51,521 bases of DNA. It comes from an uncultured Pelagibacteraceae bacterium. GTDB lineage: Bacteria; Pseudomonadota; Alphaproteobacteria; Pelagibacterales; Pelagibacteraceae. Numbering within the stretch: the first letter of the stretch is position 1; each line of letters starts with the position of its first letter. The translations under genes were made by a program, and so were the position numbers. Location of the stretch: positions 1 to 51,521 of the forward strand of contig CACBNI010000009.1 of NCBI GenBank assembly GCA_902540595.1, in the 5' to 3' direction. A model generated the notes under the pieces. That model did not search any database. It worked only from the letters and a program-made list of their open reading frames with translations, and was not told where the DNA came from. Shown one piece after another: positions 1 to 6,675 of this stretch.

Positions 1-217
1 ATAAATCAGGAACTAAAGTTAAAATTTCGCCATTGTTTTTAATTAAGTAGTGGCTGCTAACTTTTGATTTGGTATCAGTTAAGCGGGTAATTGCTTGATT
101 TTGTTTTTTCATCCCAGTGTAGTGAAAAATAATAAATTTAATTTCTTTTACTTTTCTTTTTTTTACATCAAAATTTGGTGAGTAATTCAGGGTTGTATTC
201 ATTATTAATTTTGACAT
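1..217 (-). CDS. N-acetylmuramoyl-L-alanine amidase, AmpD/Amidase_2 type (partial, N-terminus only)
   Basis: The reverse strand opens with ATG at 217 (an in-frame ATG at 202 is the alternative start) and stays open to the window edge, giving about 72 residues. The stretch FIIFHYTGM followed by SSHYLI, NGEI and LVPD matches the start of the Amidase_2 fold, where the His of the first motif is a zinc ligand. Enzymes of this family cut the amide bond between muramic acid and the stem peptide in murein turnover. No signal peptide is visible, so a cytoplasmic AmpD-like recycling role is more likely than an exported one. The gene is divergent from mlaA, with about 80 bp between them. The C-terminal two thirds lie outside the window. 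Confidence 0.75.
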   Translation of the reverse strand, partial: MSKLIMNTTLNYSPNFDVKKRKVKEIKFIIFHYTGMKKQNQAITRLTDTKSKVSSHYLIKNNGEILTLVPDL

Positions 218-300
218 AAATTAAGTCTATTTATAAACACTTTATCGACATTTTTTGAGTTTAAATACTATTTAATAAACTAATTTTTTATAATATATAG

Positions 301-1107
301 ATGCTCATGTACGAAAAATTTGTAATAACTTTAATTTCAATTTTCTTATTATCTTTTAATGCAATTGCAGGCTCTAGTGGTGAATTGGTATTATCAGAAA
401 ATGAAAAACCCAAAAAAATAAAAGATTGTTTTGAAAAACTTAATAGAGTTACCTTTTCATTTAATCAAGGTTTAGATAAAGCTATTATAACACCAATAGC
501 AAAGGGTTATAGGAAACTACCAGATCCAATTCAAAGGGGTACGGGTAACGCAGTAAAAAACTTGTCTACTTTAATCACAATACCTAACAACGTTTTGCAG
601 GGAGATTTAAAAACTGCAGCGATTAATACAGGAAGATTAGTTGTAAATACAACGGTTGGACTATTAGGTATTATCGATGTAGCAAATAAAATAGGCTTTC
701 CAAAATATGTTAAAGAAGATTATGGTCAAACTTTAGGCGCTTGGGGCGTAGGCCCAGGTTGTTATTTAGTTCTTCCAGTTTTAGGTCCTTCAACAATAAG
801 AGATACAGCTGGGTCCTTTGCTAATGTATTGGGAGGAGATCCTTGGTATAATGCTTCAATACATGGCAATAATGAGTTTTTAAATGAAGGAGTTTTTCTG
901 ACATCAAAAGCTCTAAGTGGTATTGAGTTTAGAGCAAATAATATTGAGTCATTTGATAATCTTGAAAAAAATTCATTAGATTTTTATTCTTCAGTAAAAA
1001 GTTTATATCTACAAGATAGAGAGAATAAAATTGAAAATCAAAATAGAGGAAATATTGAGGTTATTTATAAAAACGAAGAAGACTGGGAAGAAATAGACAG
1101 CCAATAA
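301..1107 (+). CDS. mlaA: MlaA/VacJ family outer-membrane phospholipid transport protein
   Basis: MlaA removes misplaced phospholipids from the outer leaflet of the outer membrane and hands them to periplasmic MlaC. The 268-residue product has an N-terminal signal sequence ending near AIAG, then family signatures: FEKLNRVTFSFNQGLD, a region on inserted helices, and YGQTLGAWGVGPGCYLVLP with the downstream GPSTIRD. It sits 10 bp before mlaC on the same strand, as in many alphaproteobacteria. Oddity: no lipobox Cys follows the signal peptide. The only early Cys is near residue 43, inside the mature domain, so it may be a soluble or differently anchored version. ATG at 301 and ATG at 307 are both usable starts. 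Confidence 0.9.
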   Translation: MLMYEKFVITLISIFLLSFNAIAGSSGELVLSENEKPKKIKDCFEKLNRVTFSFNQGLDKAIITPIAKGYRKLPDPIQRGTGNAVKNLSTLITIPNNVLQGDLKTAAINTGRLVVNTTVGLLGIIDVANKIGFPKYVKEDYGQTLGAWGVGPGCYLVLPVLGPSTIRDTAGSFANVLGGDPWYNASIHGNNEFLNEGVFLTSKALSGIEFRANNIESFDNLEKNSLDFYSSVKSLYLQDRENKIENQNRGNIEVIYKNEEDWEEIDSQ

Positions 1108-1123
1108 AAAATTTTCTTTGCAA

Positions 1124-1708
1124 ATGAAAAAAGTTCTCATAATTTTATTACTGTTTAACATAAATACTTCGAAGGTTTACTCTATTGAGCCAGATGTATT
1201 TATTCAATCTACTGTAAACAGAGCGTCACAAATTTTATCTAAAAATATATCAAAACAAGAGAAAATAAATCAGCTAAAATCAATAGCTAAAGATACTGTT
1301 GATATAAAAGGACTTGGTTTTTATTCTCTAGGTTCAGCGAGGAAAAATCTTAATGAGAGTCAAAAAATTGAATATTTTAAATTATTTGAAGATTATTTTT
1401 TAAAAAGTTTCTCTAGCCGATTGGCTGAATATACTAATCCTGAAATAGAAGTTAATAGTAAAAAAGTGTTGAATGTAAACTATACAATCGTAAATAGTGT
1501 TTTAGTAGGAACTTCTGAAAGACCTGAAATAAAAATTGATTGGAGAGTTTATACGAAAGACCCTAAAAACCCATTAATTAGAGATTTAATTATAGAGGGT
1601 TTAAGTTTAGCAAGAACTCAAAAGGAAGAGTTTTCATCAATCTTAAATTCTAATGATGGAAATATTAACGCCCTATTCAAAACTTTAAAGAAATTTTCAA
1701 AAAATTAA
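1124..1708 (+). CDS. mlaC: MlaC/Ttg2D family periplasmic phospholipid-binding protein
   Basis: MlaC shuttles phospholipids between the outer-membrane MlaA complex and the inner-membrane MlaFEDB transporter. The protein (about 194 residues) has a short hydrophobic export signal (MKKVLIILLLFNI), a body with the family pattern of sparse helices (YFKLFEDYFLKSFSSRL) and a strand-rich core (INWRV-like segment IKIDWRVY, then RDLIIEGLSLARTQKEEF). I chose ATG at 1124 over an upstream TTG at 1118 because it gives the cleaner MKK signal-peptide start. It lies directly after mlaA and is probably co-transcribed. It ends 7 bp before the 3' end of the convergent tRNA. Confidence 0.88.
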   Translation: MKKVLIILLLFNINTSKVYSIEPDVFIQSTVNRASQILSKNISKQEKINQLKSIAKDTVDIKGLGFYSLGSARKNLNESQKIEYFKLFEDYFLKSFSSRLAEYTNPEIEVNSKKVLNVNYTIVNSVLVGTSERPEIKIDWRVYTKDPKNPLIRDLIIEGLSLARTQKEEFSSILNSNDGNINALFKTLKKFSKN

Positions 1709-1714
1709 TTTAGT

Positions 1715-1791
1715 TGGTGGGCCCGCCAGGACTCGAACCTGGGACCAATACATTATGAGTGTACTGCTCTAACCAACTGAGCTACAGGCCC
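1715..1791 (-). tRNA. tRNA with CAU anticodon (elongator Met or lysidine-type Ile2)
   Basis: The reverse strand folds into a complete cloverleaf: 7-bp acceptor GGGCCTG/CGGGCCC (one G-T pair at the base), D arm GCTC/GAGC with a GG-containing loop, anticodon arm with loop CTCATAA, T arm CCAGG-TTCGAGT-CCTGG, discriminator A and encoded CCA. The CAU anticodon cannot by itself separate elongator Met from Ile2. This gene is the insertion target of two tandem mobile elements. Its 5' half (1752-1791) belongs to the repeated attachment core, so everything upstream of the tRNA now comes from element 1. Confidence 0.93.
1752..1791 (-). repeat. Attachment core copy 1 (inside the intact tRNA)
   Basis: This 40-bp segment runs from the anticodon loop to the 5' end of the CAU tRNA and is identical to 10633-10672 and 17661-17700. 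The match to copy 2 extends by one more base (T at 1792). Crossing over inside it leaves an intact tRNA at the left end and 5'-half fragments at the other junctions. Confidence 0.93.
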
Positions 1792-1835
1792 TTGAAATTA
1801 ATTAAGGTAATACAACAATTTCAAGAGTTGGACAA
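1792..1835 (-). promoter_or_regulatory. Element-supplied promoter for the CAU tRNA
   Basis: On the reverse strand, TTGTCC (1830-1835) and TATTAC (1807-1812) are separated by 17 bp, and 15 bp follow before the tRNA 5' end. An inverted repeat TTGAAATT/AATTTCAA (1792-1799, 1817-1824) brackets the -10, so a regulator could bind here. The whole promoter lies inside element 1, so the element appears to drive the tRNA it interrupted. Assigned by motif and spacing only. Confidence 0.5.
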
Positions 1836-1886
1836 GAACATAAGTTCTATAAATGTTTCTGTTTGTTTCTGTCTGTAATTACTTTT

Positions 1887-1906
1887 GTTGGTAAATCTGT
1901 TGGTAA
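1887..1906 (+). repeat. Arm-type repeats, element 1 left end
   Basis: Two GTTGGTAA copies start at 1887 and 1899 (12-bp period), about 96-115 bp inside the left core. The same octamer recurs near all four element ends. Short direct repeats flanking a core are typical arm sites for tyrosine integrases; that function is inferred. Confidence 0.6.
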
Positions 1907-1937
1907 GTGGATTTCACTTTTCCCGAGCAGTTGGAAT

Positions 1938-1951
1938 TTTATCCGATCATA
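1938..1951 (+). promoter_or_regulatory. Candidate operator upstream of the integrase
   Basis: TTTATCCGATCAT (from 1938) recurs as TTTATCCGATTAT from 4003, just before the excisionase-like gene. Both copies follow a GCAGTTGG/CCAACTGC-like segment. A repeat placed before the two recombination-control genes would suit a shared operator. No regulator is shown to bind it. Confidence 0.35.
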
Positions 1952-2002
1952 AATCTTTCGTTAAGAACCATACACTAATGCAAAACGAAAGGATGTATAT
2001 TT

Positions 2003-3427
2003 ATGATTAGGCAATATCAAAAACAAGAAATAATAACCGAAGCTACTTTTCCGTTCACTCAAAGGAAGCTTCGATATCAATTAAAATATCAGGGCAAGAT
2101 TTCAAAAAAGGGAAAGCAATTACCTGATAAGCGTTTCGATAGTTCAACAGAGGGATTATGTATATTTTTATATCCGTCAGGAACACAAGTTTTCTATGCG
2201 GTGCAAAGATTAGAGATGTACAACAAGAAGAAAAATCGTGTTGAAACTAACGCCGTTTATAAGAAAATTTTTAGAATGGAAGATCATCCGCAGCGTGATT
2301 ACAGAGCTGCTAAAATGGAGCTGCCGAATATTCTAAAAGCAATGAGGCAGCCGAAACAAAAGTCAGATCAAAAGACTTTTGGAGCTCTTGCAAAAGACTT
2401 TTTAAATAGTGGTTTAAATGATTATCGATTAGCTGATAAATCAGAAAAGCACGAATATAAAAAATCCACGATCCACAAATATAAGAAATTGATTAACACT
2501 TATATTTTACTGAAAGGGAGTTCCGTTGTTCGTGATCGATTGTCGAATGTGATCGAATATGATGATCGTATTTCAAACAAACCGCTTAAAGATTATCCAT
2601 TAAAAGATATTGAACAATGGCATATTGAAGTGGTTCAAACAAGAATGAAAGAAACAAAAACAACTGCGAATGATGTAGTTAAAATGATTTCGATTATTTA
2701 TTCTTGGGCCATTAAGAAAAAGAAAATCAAAGCAATTAATCCTGTTCAAAACATAACCAAGTTTAAAGAGAATAAAATTAAAATTAAACTTGATGAAGTT
2801 GATCGAAAGAAAGTTATTGATTATTGTTTTAGTAAAGCGTTTGATTTCTTTCCCCGTTTCCTGACTTATATTGCATTGTTATTATTGACAGGAAAAAGAG
2901 AAGAAGAGCTGCTGCATTTAGCTTGGAAGCAGCCAACTGATAAGAAACATTTTGAGGAATGTTCAGGGTGGTTAGTTGATAATTGGGAGCGTGAAAAGAT
3001 GATCTATTTGCGTGATACTAAAAACAGAAAATCTGAATTAGTTTATATTGATAATCAATCACTACAAATTTTATTAAGATTGCAGCGTTCAAGATATACG
3101 GAAAAGAACGCTTGGGCCGTTAAATCCCCGTTCCTATTTCCGCAAAAGAATAACATTTATAAAACTGCAACTTATTCAAGTTTCAGAAAACATTTAGCAG
3201 CTTTAAATGAAAGATTAGAGCTATCAACTAAACTAATGTTTAAAATTTGCAGAAAGACTTTTGGCAGCTACATTGCGCAGAAAAAAGGAATTGAGATTGC
3301 TGCAAGAAAACTAAATCACTCTTCAACAAAAGTTACGAGAGATCATTACATTGTCCCTGAAGATGATGAATTGAAAATCGATAACATTTACGAAAGCAAT
3401 GTTGAACAACTCAAGAAAGCCGAGTAA
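2003..3427 (+). CDS. Tyrosine recombinase/integrase of element 1
   Basis: Integrates and excises the element by site-specific recombination at the tRNA core. The 474-residue protein has an N-terminal arm-binding-like region, a core-binding region (near residues 120-230: FGALAKDFL, then a long helical part) and a C-terminal catalytic domain. Visible catalytic elements are the first Arg in LLTGKREEELLHLAW, a Lys in RDTKNRKS, the second Arg in KICRKTFGSYIAQ (the usual His two residues before it is replaced), and LNHSSTKVTRDHYI with the box His and the nucleophile Tyr. The ATG at 2003 has a GAAAGGA ribosome site. The gene lies 211 bp from the tRNA and reads away from it. Longer than minimal phage integrases (350-400 residues). 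Confidence 0.92.
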   Translation: MIRQYQKQEIITEATFPFTQRKLRYQLKYQGKISKKGKQLPDKRFDSSTEGLCIFLYPSGTQVFYAVQRLEMYNKKKNRVETNAVYKKIFRMEDHPQRDYRAAKMELPNILKAMRQPKQKSDQKTFGALAKDFLNSGLNDYRLADKSEKHEYKKSTIHKYKKLINTYILLKGSSVVRDRLSNVIEYDDRISNKPLKDYPLKDIEQWHIEVVQTRMKETKTTANDVVKMISIIYSWAIKKKKIKAINPVQNITKFKENKIKIKLDEVDRKKVIDYCFSKAFDFFPRFLTYIALLLLTGKREEELLHLAWKQPTDKKHFEECSGWLVDNWEREKMIYLRDTKNRKSELVYIDNQSLQILLRLQRSRYTEKNAWAVKSPFLFPQKNNIYKTATYSSFRKHLAALNERLELSTKLMFKICRKTFGSYIAQKKGIEIAARKLNHSSTKVTRDHYIVPEDDELKIDNIYESNVEQLKKAE

Positions 3428-3447
3428 AACTATGCCTGTATATTATT

Positions 3448-3981
3448 ATGAAAAAGAAACCATTTACTTGGCAGCACTTGGCAATGATTTGGAATTCTTT
3501 GGGTGTAAAACCTGAAGAAGTTCAACAGATTTTAGAGCGAGAGATATTAGATAAAAATTGGATTGGGACAGAAACCAAGATCGGTCGAATGTGGAACGAT
3601 ACTGATATCCGAATTCATTTTTTAATGTTTCTTGATGAAGTTGCAGCGTATCAAAAGAAAAATAGATTATCATTTGGGAAAGCAGTTATGAGATTATACG
3701 ACGATCGATTTATTGCAGACATAAAGAAATCAAAAACATTTTGGTTTATAGCAGTTTCAAAAATAAAAACTTCAGGGATGACTTCAAAAACATTTTTAAA
3801 GAAAGTAGATATTTGGAAGAAGCTCCCATTTGTAAATTTACCAAAGAGAGAATTGTCTGAAAGTTATAAGAAACGACAAGAACAAATTAGAAATAAACTT
3901 TCAAAATTAGATCAAGAGAATAAAAAGATTGCTGAAATGAGAAGAAAAAGAGACTCAATTATCGCTGCAAGGCGTAGATAA
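3448..3981 (+). CDS. Hypothetical protein, element 1
   Basis: I do not recognise this 177-residue, Lys/Arg-rich protein. The middle is helical with aromatic residues (IHFLMFLDEVAAYQKKN), and the last 45 residues form a charged likely coiled coil ending in RRKRDSIIAARRR, which suggests nucleic-acid contact. It follows the integrase by 20 bp and is probably in the same transcript. No clear Shine-Dalgarno precedes ATG 3448. It might be an accessory recombination or regulatory factor, but only its position suggests that. Confidence 0.7.
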   Translation: MKKKPFTWQHLAMIWNSLGVKPEEVQQILEREILDKNWIGTETKIGRMWNDTDIRIHFLMFLDEVAAYQKKNRLSFGKAVMRLYDDRFIADIKKSKTFWFIAVSKIKTSGMTSKTFLKKVDIWKKLPFVNLPKRELSESYKKRQEQIRNKLSKLDQENKKIAEMRRKRDSIIAARRR

Positions 3982-4002
3982 TTTTCCCCAACTGCTTGGG
4001 CG

Positions 4003-4015
4003 TTTATCCGATTAT
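4003..4015 (+). promoter_or_regulatory. Second copy of the TTTATCCGATYAT repeat
   Basis: This copy lies about 26 bp before the excisionase-like gene, right after a CCCAACTGCTTGGG imperfect palindrome (3988-4000 region). It matches the copy upstream of the integrase. A candidate operator for recombination-directionality control; inferred. Confidence 0.35.
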
Positions 4016-4040
4016 TTAAAATAAAATAAAAAACGGCACT

Positions 4041-4292
4041 ATGAAAAAGAAAAAATATGTGCCGATTGATTTATCTGATTATCAAATTTCAGATGAGGGC
4101 CTAAAAGAAATCATTAAACAAGTTCAACTCGTTAGCAGCCCACAACTAGCGAAGATACTTTCAAAACGAAACGATAATTCTTTGAGAGTTTCTCGAAGTA
4201 AAGGAACAGGATTTAATTACTACAAAGATCCAAACGGAGTTGTTTATTACAATTTACCTGAAGTCTTAAAACAAATGAGAATAAAATTATGA
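4041..4292 (+). CDS. Excisionase/AlpA-like helix-turn-helix protein
   Basis: This 83-residue protein has the layout of the HTH_17/AlpA family: a helix-turn-helix (VSSPQLAKILSKRNDNSLRVSRSK), then GTGFNYYKDPNGVVYYNLPEVLKQMR, which fits the wing with the typical 'Y.lpevl' ending. Such proteins act as recombination directionality factors or early transcription activators in prophages and satellites. It heads a run of overlapping genes: its end overlaps the next start by 4 bp. A conserved TTTATCCGATYAT copy lies just upstream. The family call is from pattern, not alignment. Confidence 0.65.
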   Translation: MKKKKYVPIDLSDYQISDEGLKEIIKQVQLVSSPQLAKILSKRNDNSLRVSRSKGTGFNYYKDPNGVVYYNLPEVLKQMRIKL

Positions 4293-4639
4293 TGATCGAT
4301 AAGGAAATATATCGAGGCCCTAGTCCGAGAGATAGCGTCATTATGAAAATGGCGAAGAATGAAATTGAAATTGATGAAGTAATTGAAGCAAGAGAATTTT
4401 TAGACGCTTTAGAAAAAGCAAGAGAGAACGGATACAAAGGATCAGACAAAGACTTTGCAAAAGAATATTACAGGGACGCATTAAACGAGGGCGGAAGTCC
4501 CGATAAAACATTTAAACCAAGTCCCGACGATCTACTAGATACCTTTTATAAAACAATGGAATTCAGATCAAAACTTACACCTGAAGAATTAAAAGTTATT
4601 GATGAGCTAGTTGATAAATCACTCAATAGGAAGAAATGA
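4289..4639 (+). CDS. Hypothetical acidic protein, element 1
   Basis: Unrecognised 116-residue protein rich in Asp and Glu. It contains predicted helices (IDEVIEAREFLDALEKAREN; ELKVIDELVDKSLNRK) around a Pro/Asp-rich linker (SPDKTFKPSPDDLLD). It overlaps the genes on both sides by 4 bp (ATGA-type), so translation is coupled. Nothing catalytic is visible. Confidence 0.65.
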   Translation: MMIDKEIYRGPSPRDSVIMKMAKNEIEIDEVIEAREFLDALEKARENGYKGSDKDFAKEYYRDALNEGGSPDKTFKPSPDDLLDTFYKTMEFRSKLTPEELKVIDELVDKSLNRKK

Positions 4640-5406
4640 AAAAGCAATTAACATTATTTCCTGAATTAGATTTAAGCAGCAAAGAGCCAATAATTTATGA
4701 CGGGGGTTCAGGTCAGTTTATAAATAAGTTTAAAGAAAAAGAAGTTGGGCCATTTGAAACTGCACTCAACAATGTACAGAACAAAGGAAAAAATGTTCCT
4801 GTAAGAAAACCAAAAGCAGTACCACCAAAAACAAAAACAATTCAAAAGTTTGCAAATGGTGGAGCTCCAAAGAGAAACTTCAGACAAGAAAACTTCAACG
4901 AAAGATTAGAGCGTTTGATGTATGAGCACGGCGAAAGCAATGTAAAACCCAAACACTACGACGATCCACGAATAGTTGATTTTGAAAATATGAAACAAAA
5001 ACCAAAGCCATTTAATAATTCAGATAGCAGCACTTTCCCAAGTGATCGTAGTCAAAGACAAAAGATGAATAGTTGGGATGTGATTTTAGATTCAACAATT
5101 AAATCAGGAACACCAACAGAGAAAAAAGAAATGCGAGAGTATTTGAGAGAAAAATACAATGACAAAGATCAAAGAAAATATTTAACCAAAAAAGAATTAA
5201 AATTTATTTCAGCTTACAATGAGCCAAAGAAAGTTGAGCAGCCATTAACAAACATATTGCCTGTATTCGATCCGCCTAAACCTATTCAACCTGATCCCGA
5301 AACTTTGAGATTAGAACAAAGATATAAACAAATTCTTGAAGAGAGCGAGAGAGAAAAAAGAAGAAATCAAACAACAGGATTAGCGGGATTATTAGGAATT
5401 AAATAA
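4636..5406 (+). CDS. Hypothetical, largely disordered basic protein
   Basis: A 256-residue protein full of Lys, Pro, Asn and Gln, with low-complexity stretches (VPVRKPKAVPPKTKT; KPIQPDPETLRLEQRYKQ) that suggest disorder, plus a C-terminal coiled coil (LRLEQRYKQILEESEREKRR). The N-terminus KKQLTLFPELD is a short hydrophobic motif resembling clamp- or partner-binding peptides, but that is only a resemblance. The stop overlaps the next start by one base. Function unknown. Confidence 0.65.
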   Translation: MKKQLTLFPELDLSSKEPIIYDGGSGQFINKFKEKEVGPFETALNNVQNKGKNVPVRKPKAVPPKTKTIQKFANGGAPKRNFRQENFNERLERLMYEHGESNVKPKHYDDPRIVDFENMKQKPKPFNNSDSSTFPSDRSQRQKMNSWDVILDSTIKSGTPTEKKEMREYLREKYNDKDQRKYLTKKELKFISAYNEPKKVEQPLTNILPVFDPPKPIQPDPETLRLEQRYKQILEESEREKRRNQTTGLAGLLGIK

Positions 5407-5720
5407 TGGAAAATTTAAAAGATAAACTAATGCAAGGTTTCAAAAGAAGCTCCAAATATTTAAGAGCTGCTGAATTGCTGCATAGAATAGTTGATAAGAA
5501 CCACCCGATTAAACCAATGTTATTTCTTCAGCTTTTAAACAGAGCTCACAGAGAAGTTTATTTTTATATCAAACAAAAAATTTGTGCTTGGTGTGGAAGA
5601 GAAGCCGTTGGGTTTAAATCAGAAGCTCATCAAAGAGAATATCATCAAACGGGTTTCTGTCAGACTTGCCAAGATGATGACGAACACCAAGAAATGAAAC
5701 CGAAAGAGGAGTTAAACTAA
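5406..5720 (+). CDS. Small zinc-finger-like protein, element 1
   Basis: The 104-residue protein has one four-Cys arrangement, CAWCGR ... FCQTCQ, spaced by about 25 residues with two His between, which fits a treble-clef or ribbon zinc site. The N-terminal half is helical and basic. Such small zinc proteins in phage early regions bind nucleic acid or partner proteins. It lies in the overlapping gene run and ends one base before the next start. Role unknown. Confidence 0.65.
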   Translation: MENLKDKLMQGFKRSSKYLRAAELLHRIVDKNHPIKPMLFLQLLNRAHREVYFYIKQKICAWCGREAVGFKSEAHQREYHQTGFCQTCQDDDEHQEMKPKEELN

Positions 5721-6047
5721 ATGGAAGAAGATACTAGATTTTTTAAAGATTGGGATGAGAACGAAAAATTTGTTCAAAATTGTTTGAACGAAGAGGCGGA
5801 GTGGCTCAAAGTTTTAGAGAAGTTCGCTTATAGAAAATTCGTCGATTGGGATTGGAAAAAGACTTTCAATTCACTCGAGGAAGCAATGGAATTTTTGTTA
5901 GGTCATTGTGAGAACAATAGGCAGTTATGGGTGCTTACTCTACGACAAAACAGGGATCTTTTAAAAATTCTTCAAAATGTAAATCACAAAATAAAAAAGG
6001 AGATGTTGATTAATGCAAGAACAAAAAATATCAAAAGGCCCAACTAA
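5721..6047 (+). CDS. Hypothetical Trp-rich acidic protein
   Basis: Unrecognised protein of 108 residues. It is unusually rich in Trp and acidic residues near the start (RFFKDWDENEKF, EAEWLKVLEKF, FVDWDWKKTF), with a helical C-terminal half. The end overlaps the next gene by 35 bp in another frame, showing tight packing. No motif was found. Confidence 0.6.
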   Translation: MEEDTRFFKDWDENEKFVQNCLNEEAEWLKVLEKFAYRKFVDWDWKKTFNSLEEAMEFLLGHCENNRQLWVLTLRQNRDLLKILQNVNHKIKKEMLINARTKNIKRPN

Positions 6048-6675
6048 AATTGTTGATGAGCTTACTGTTTCGGATGATTTTAACACAGGATTAACGGGAG
6101 TTCCTGTATTCACAGACGGACATATTTCAAAATATAAACCTGAACAAGATACGGAGTGGTTTCGTATTTATGGCAGCTCCCTGAATGATATCAAAAAGGG
6201 AATAATAATTAGGATTAAAGTTGGCCGAAAGAATGAAGATTTTATTCTTGGTGGCGATATCAATTTCAAAGAAAGAGTTAAGCACGACTTCAGAAAATTT
6301 AGAAAATGTTATCTCGCTTTCTATGAAACTTCACAAGGTAGAATGGGGATTTGGCCTATTACAGAACCTTATGGAAGATTAACTTCTAATAGGTGGATTG
6401 ATACTGCAATACAAATTGTTGAGATCGCTCAAAAGAAATGGGTTAAATATATTTCTCACGAAGAAACTGCAGCTTATCAATGTTTCGTTGCAAAAGACGA
6501 AGAGCAAAAAGCATTCGGCGAACCTAAATTCAAACTAGATTATGACGAAGTAATTATTAAAGCATTCGGAAAAGATTTTACATTGAACCCCGATAACTAT
6601 GAAACGAATAAGTATGTTCAACAAATGTTGGGAGTTCAAGTTCCATTGAAATTAGTTGAAGAGGAAAAGGAATAA
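6013..6675 (+). CDS. Conserved-looking protein paired with the DNA polymerase
   Basis: The 220-residue product begins in a disordered tail, then EWFRIYG and an ordered strand/helix region with GRMGIWPITEP, RWIDTAIQIVEIAQKKWVK, and ETAAYQCF. From memory this pattern (a 'WP' strand, a helix ending in KW, a 'gaY' strand) resembles an uncharacterised family on alphaproteobacterial mobile elements, but I cannot align it here. It shares its final base with the start of the polymerase gene, so it may be a replication partner such as a ssDNA-binding or priming factor. Inference only. Confidence 0.6.
   Translation: MQEQKISKGPTKIVDELTVSDDFNTGLTGVPVFTDGHISKYKPEQDTEWFRIYGSSLNDIKKGIIIRIKVGRKNEDFILGGDINFKERVKHDFRKFRKCYLAFYETSQGRMGIWPITEPYGRLTSNRWIDTAIQIVEIAQKKWVKYISHEETAAYQCFVAKDEEQKAFGEPKFKLDYDEVIIKAFGKDFTLNPDNYETNKYVQQMLGVQVPLKLVEEEKE

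Noticed and set aside
3432..3515. A 27-codon ORF MPVYYYEKETIYLAALGNDL... between integrase and the next gene
   Set aside because: It overlaps the longer 3448 ORF in another frame and has no good ribosome site or recognisable feature; probably chance.
4213..4449. Reverse-strand ORFs under element 1 genes (for example 3464-3673, 4213-4449, 7069-7266, 8836-9033, 9412-9675)
   Set aside because: Low-complexity translations opposite well-supported overlapping forward genes; shadows.
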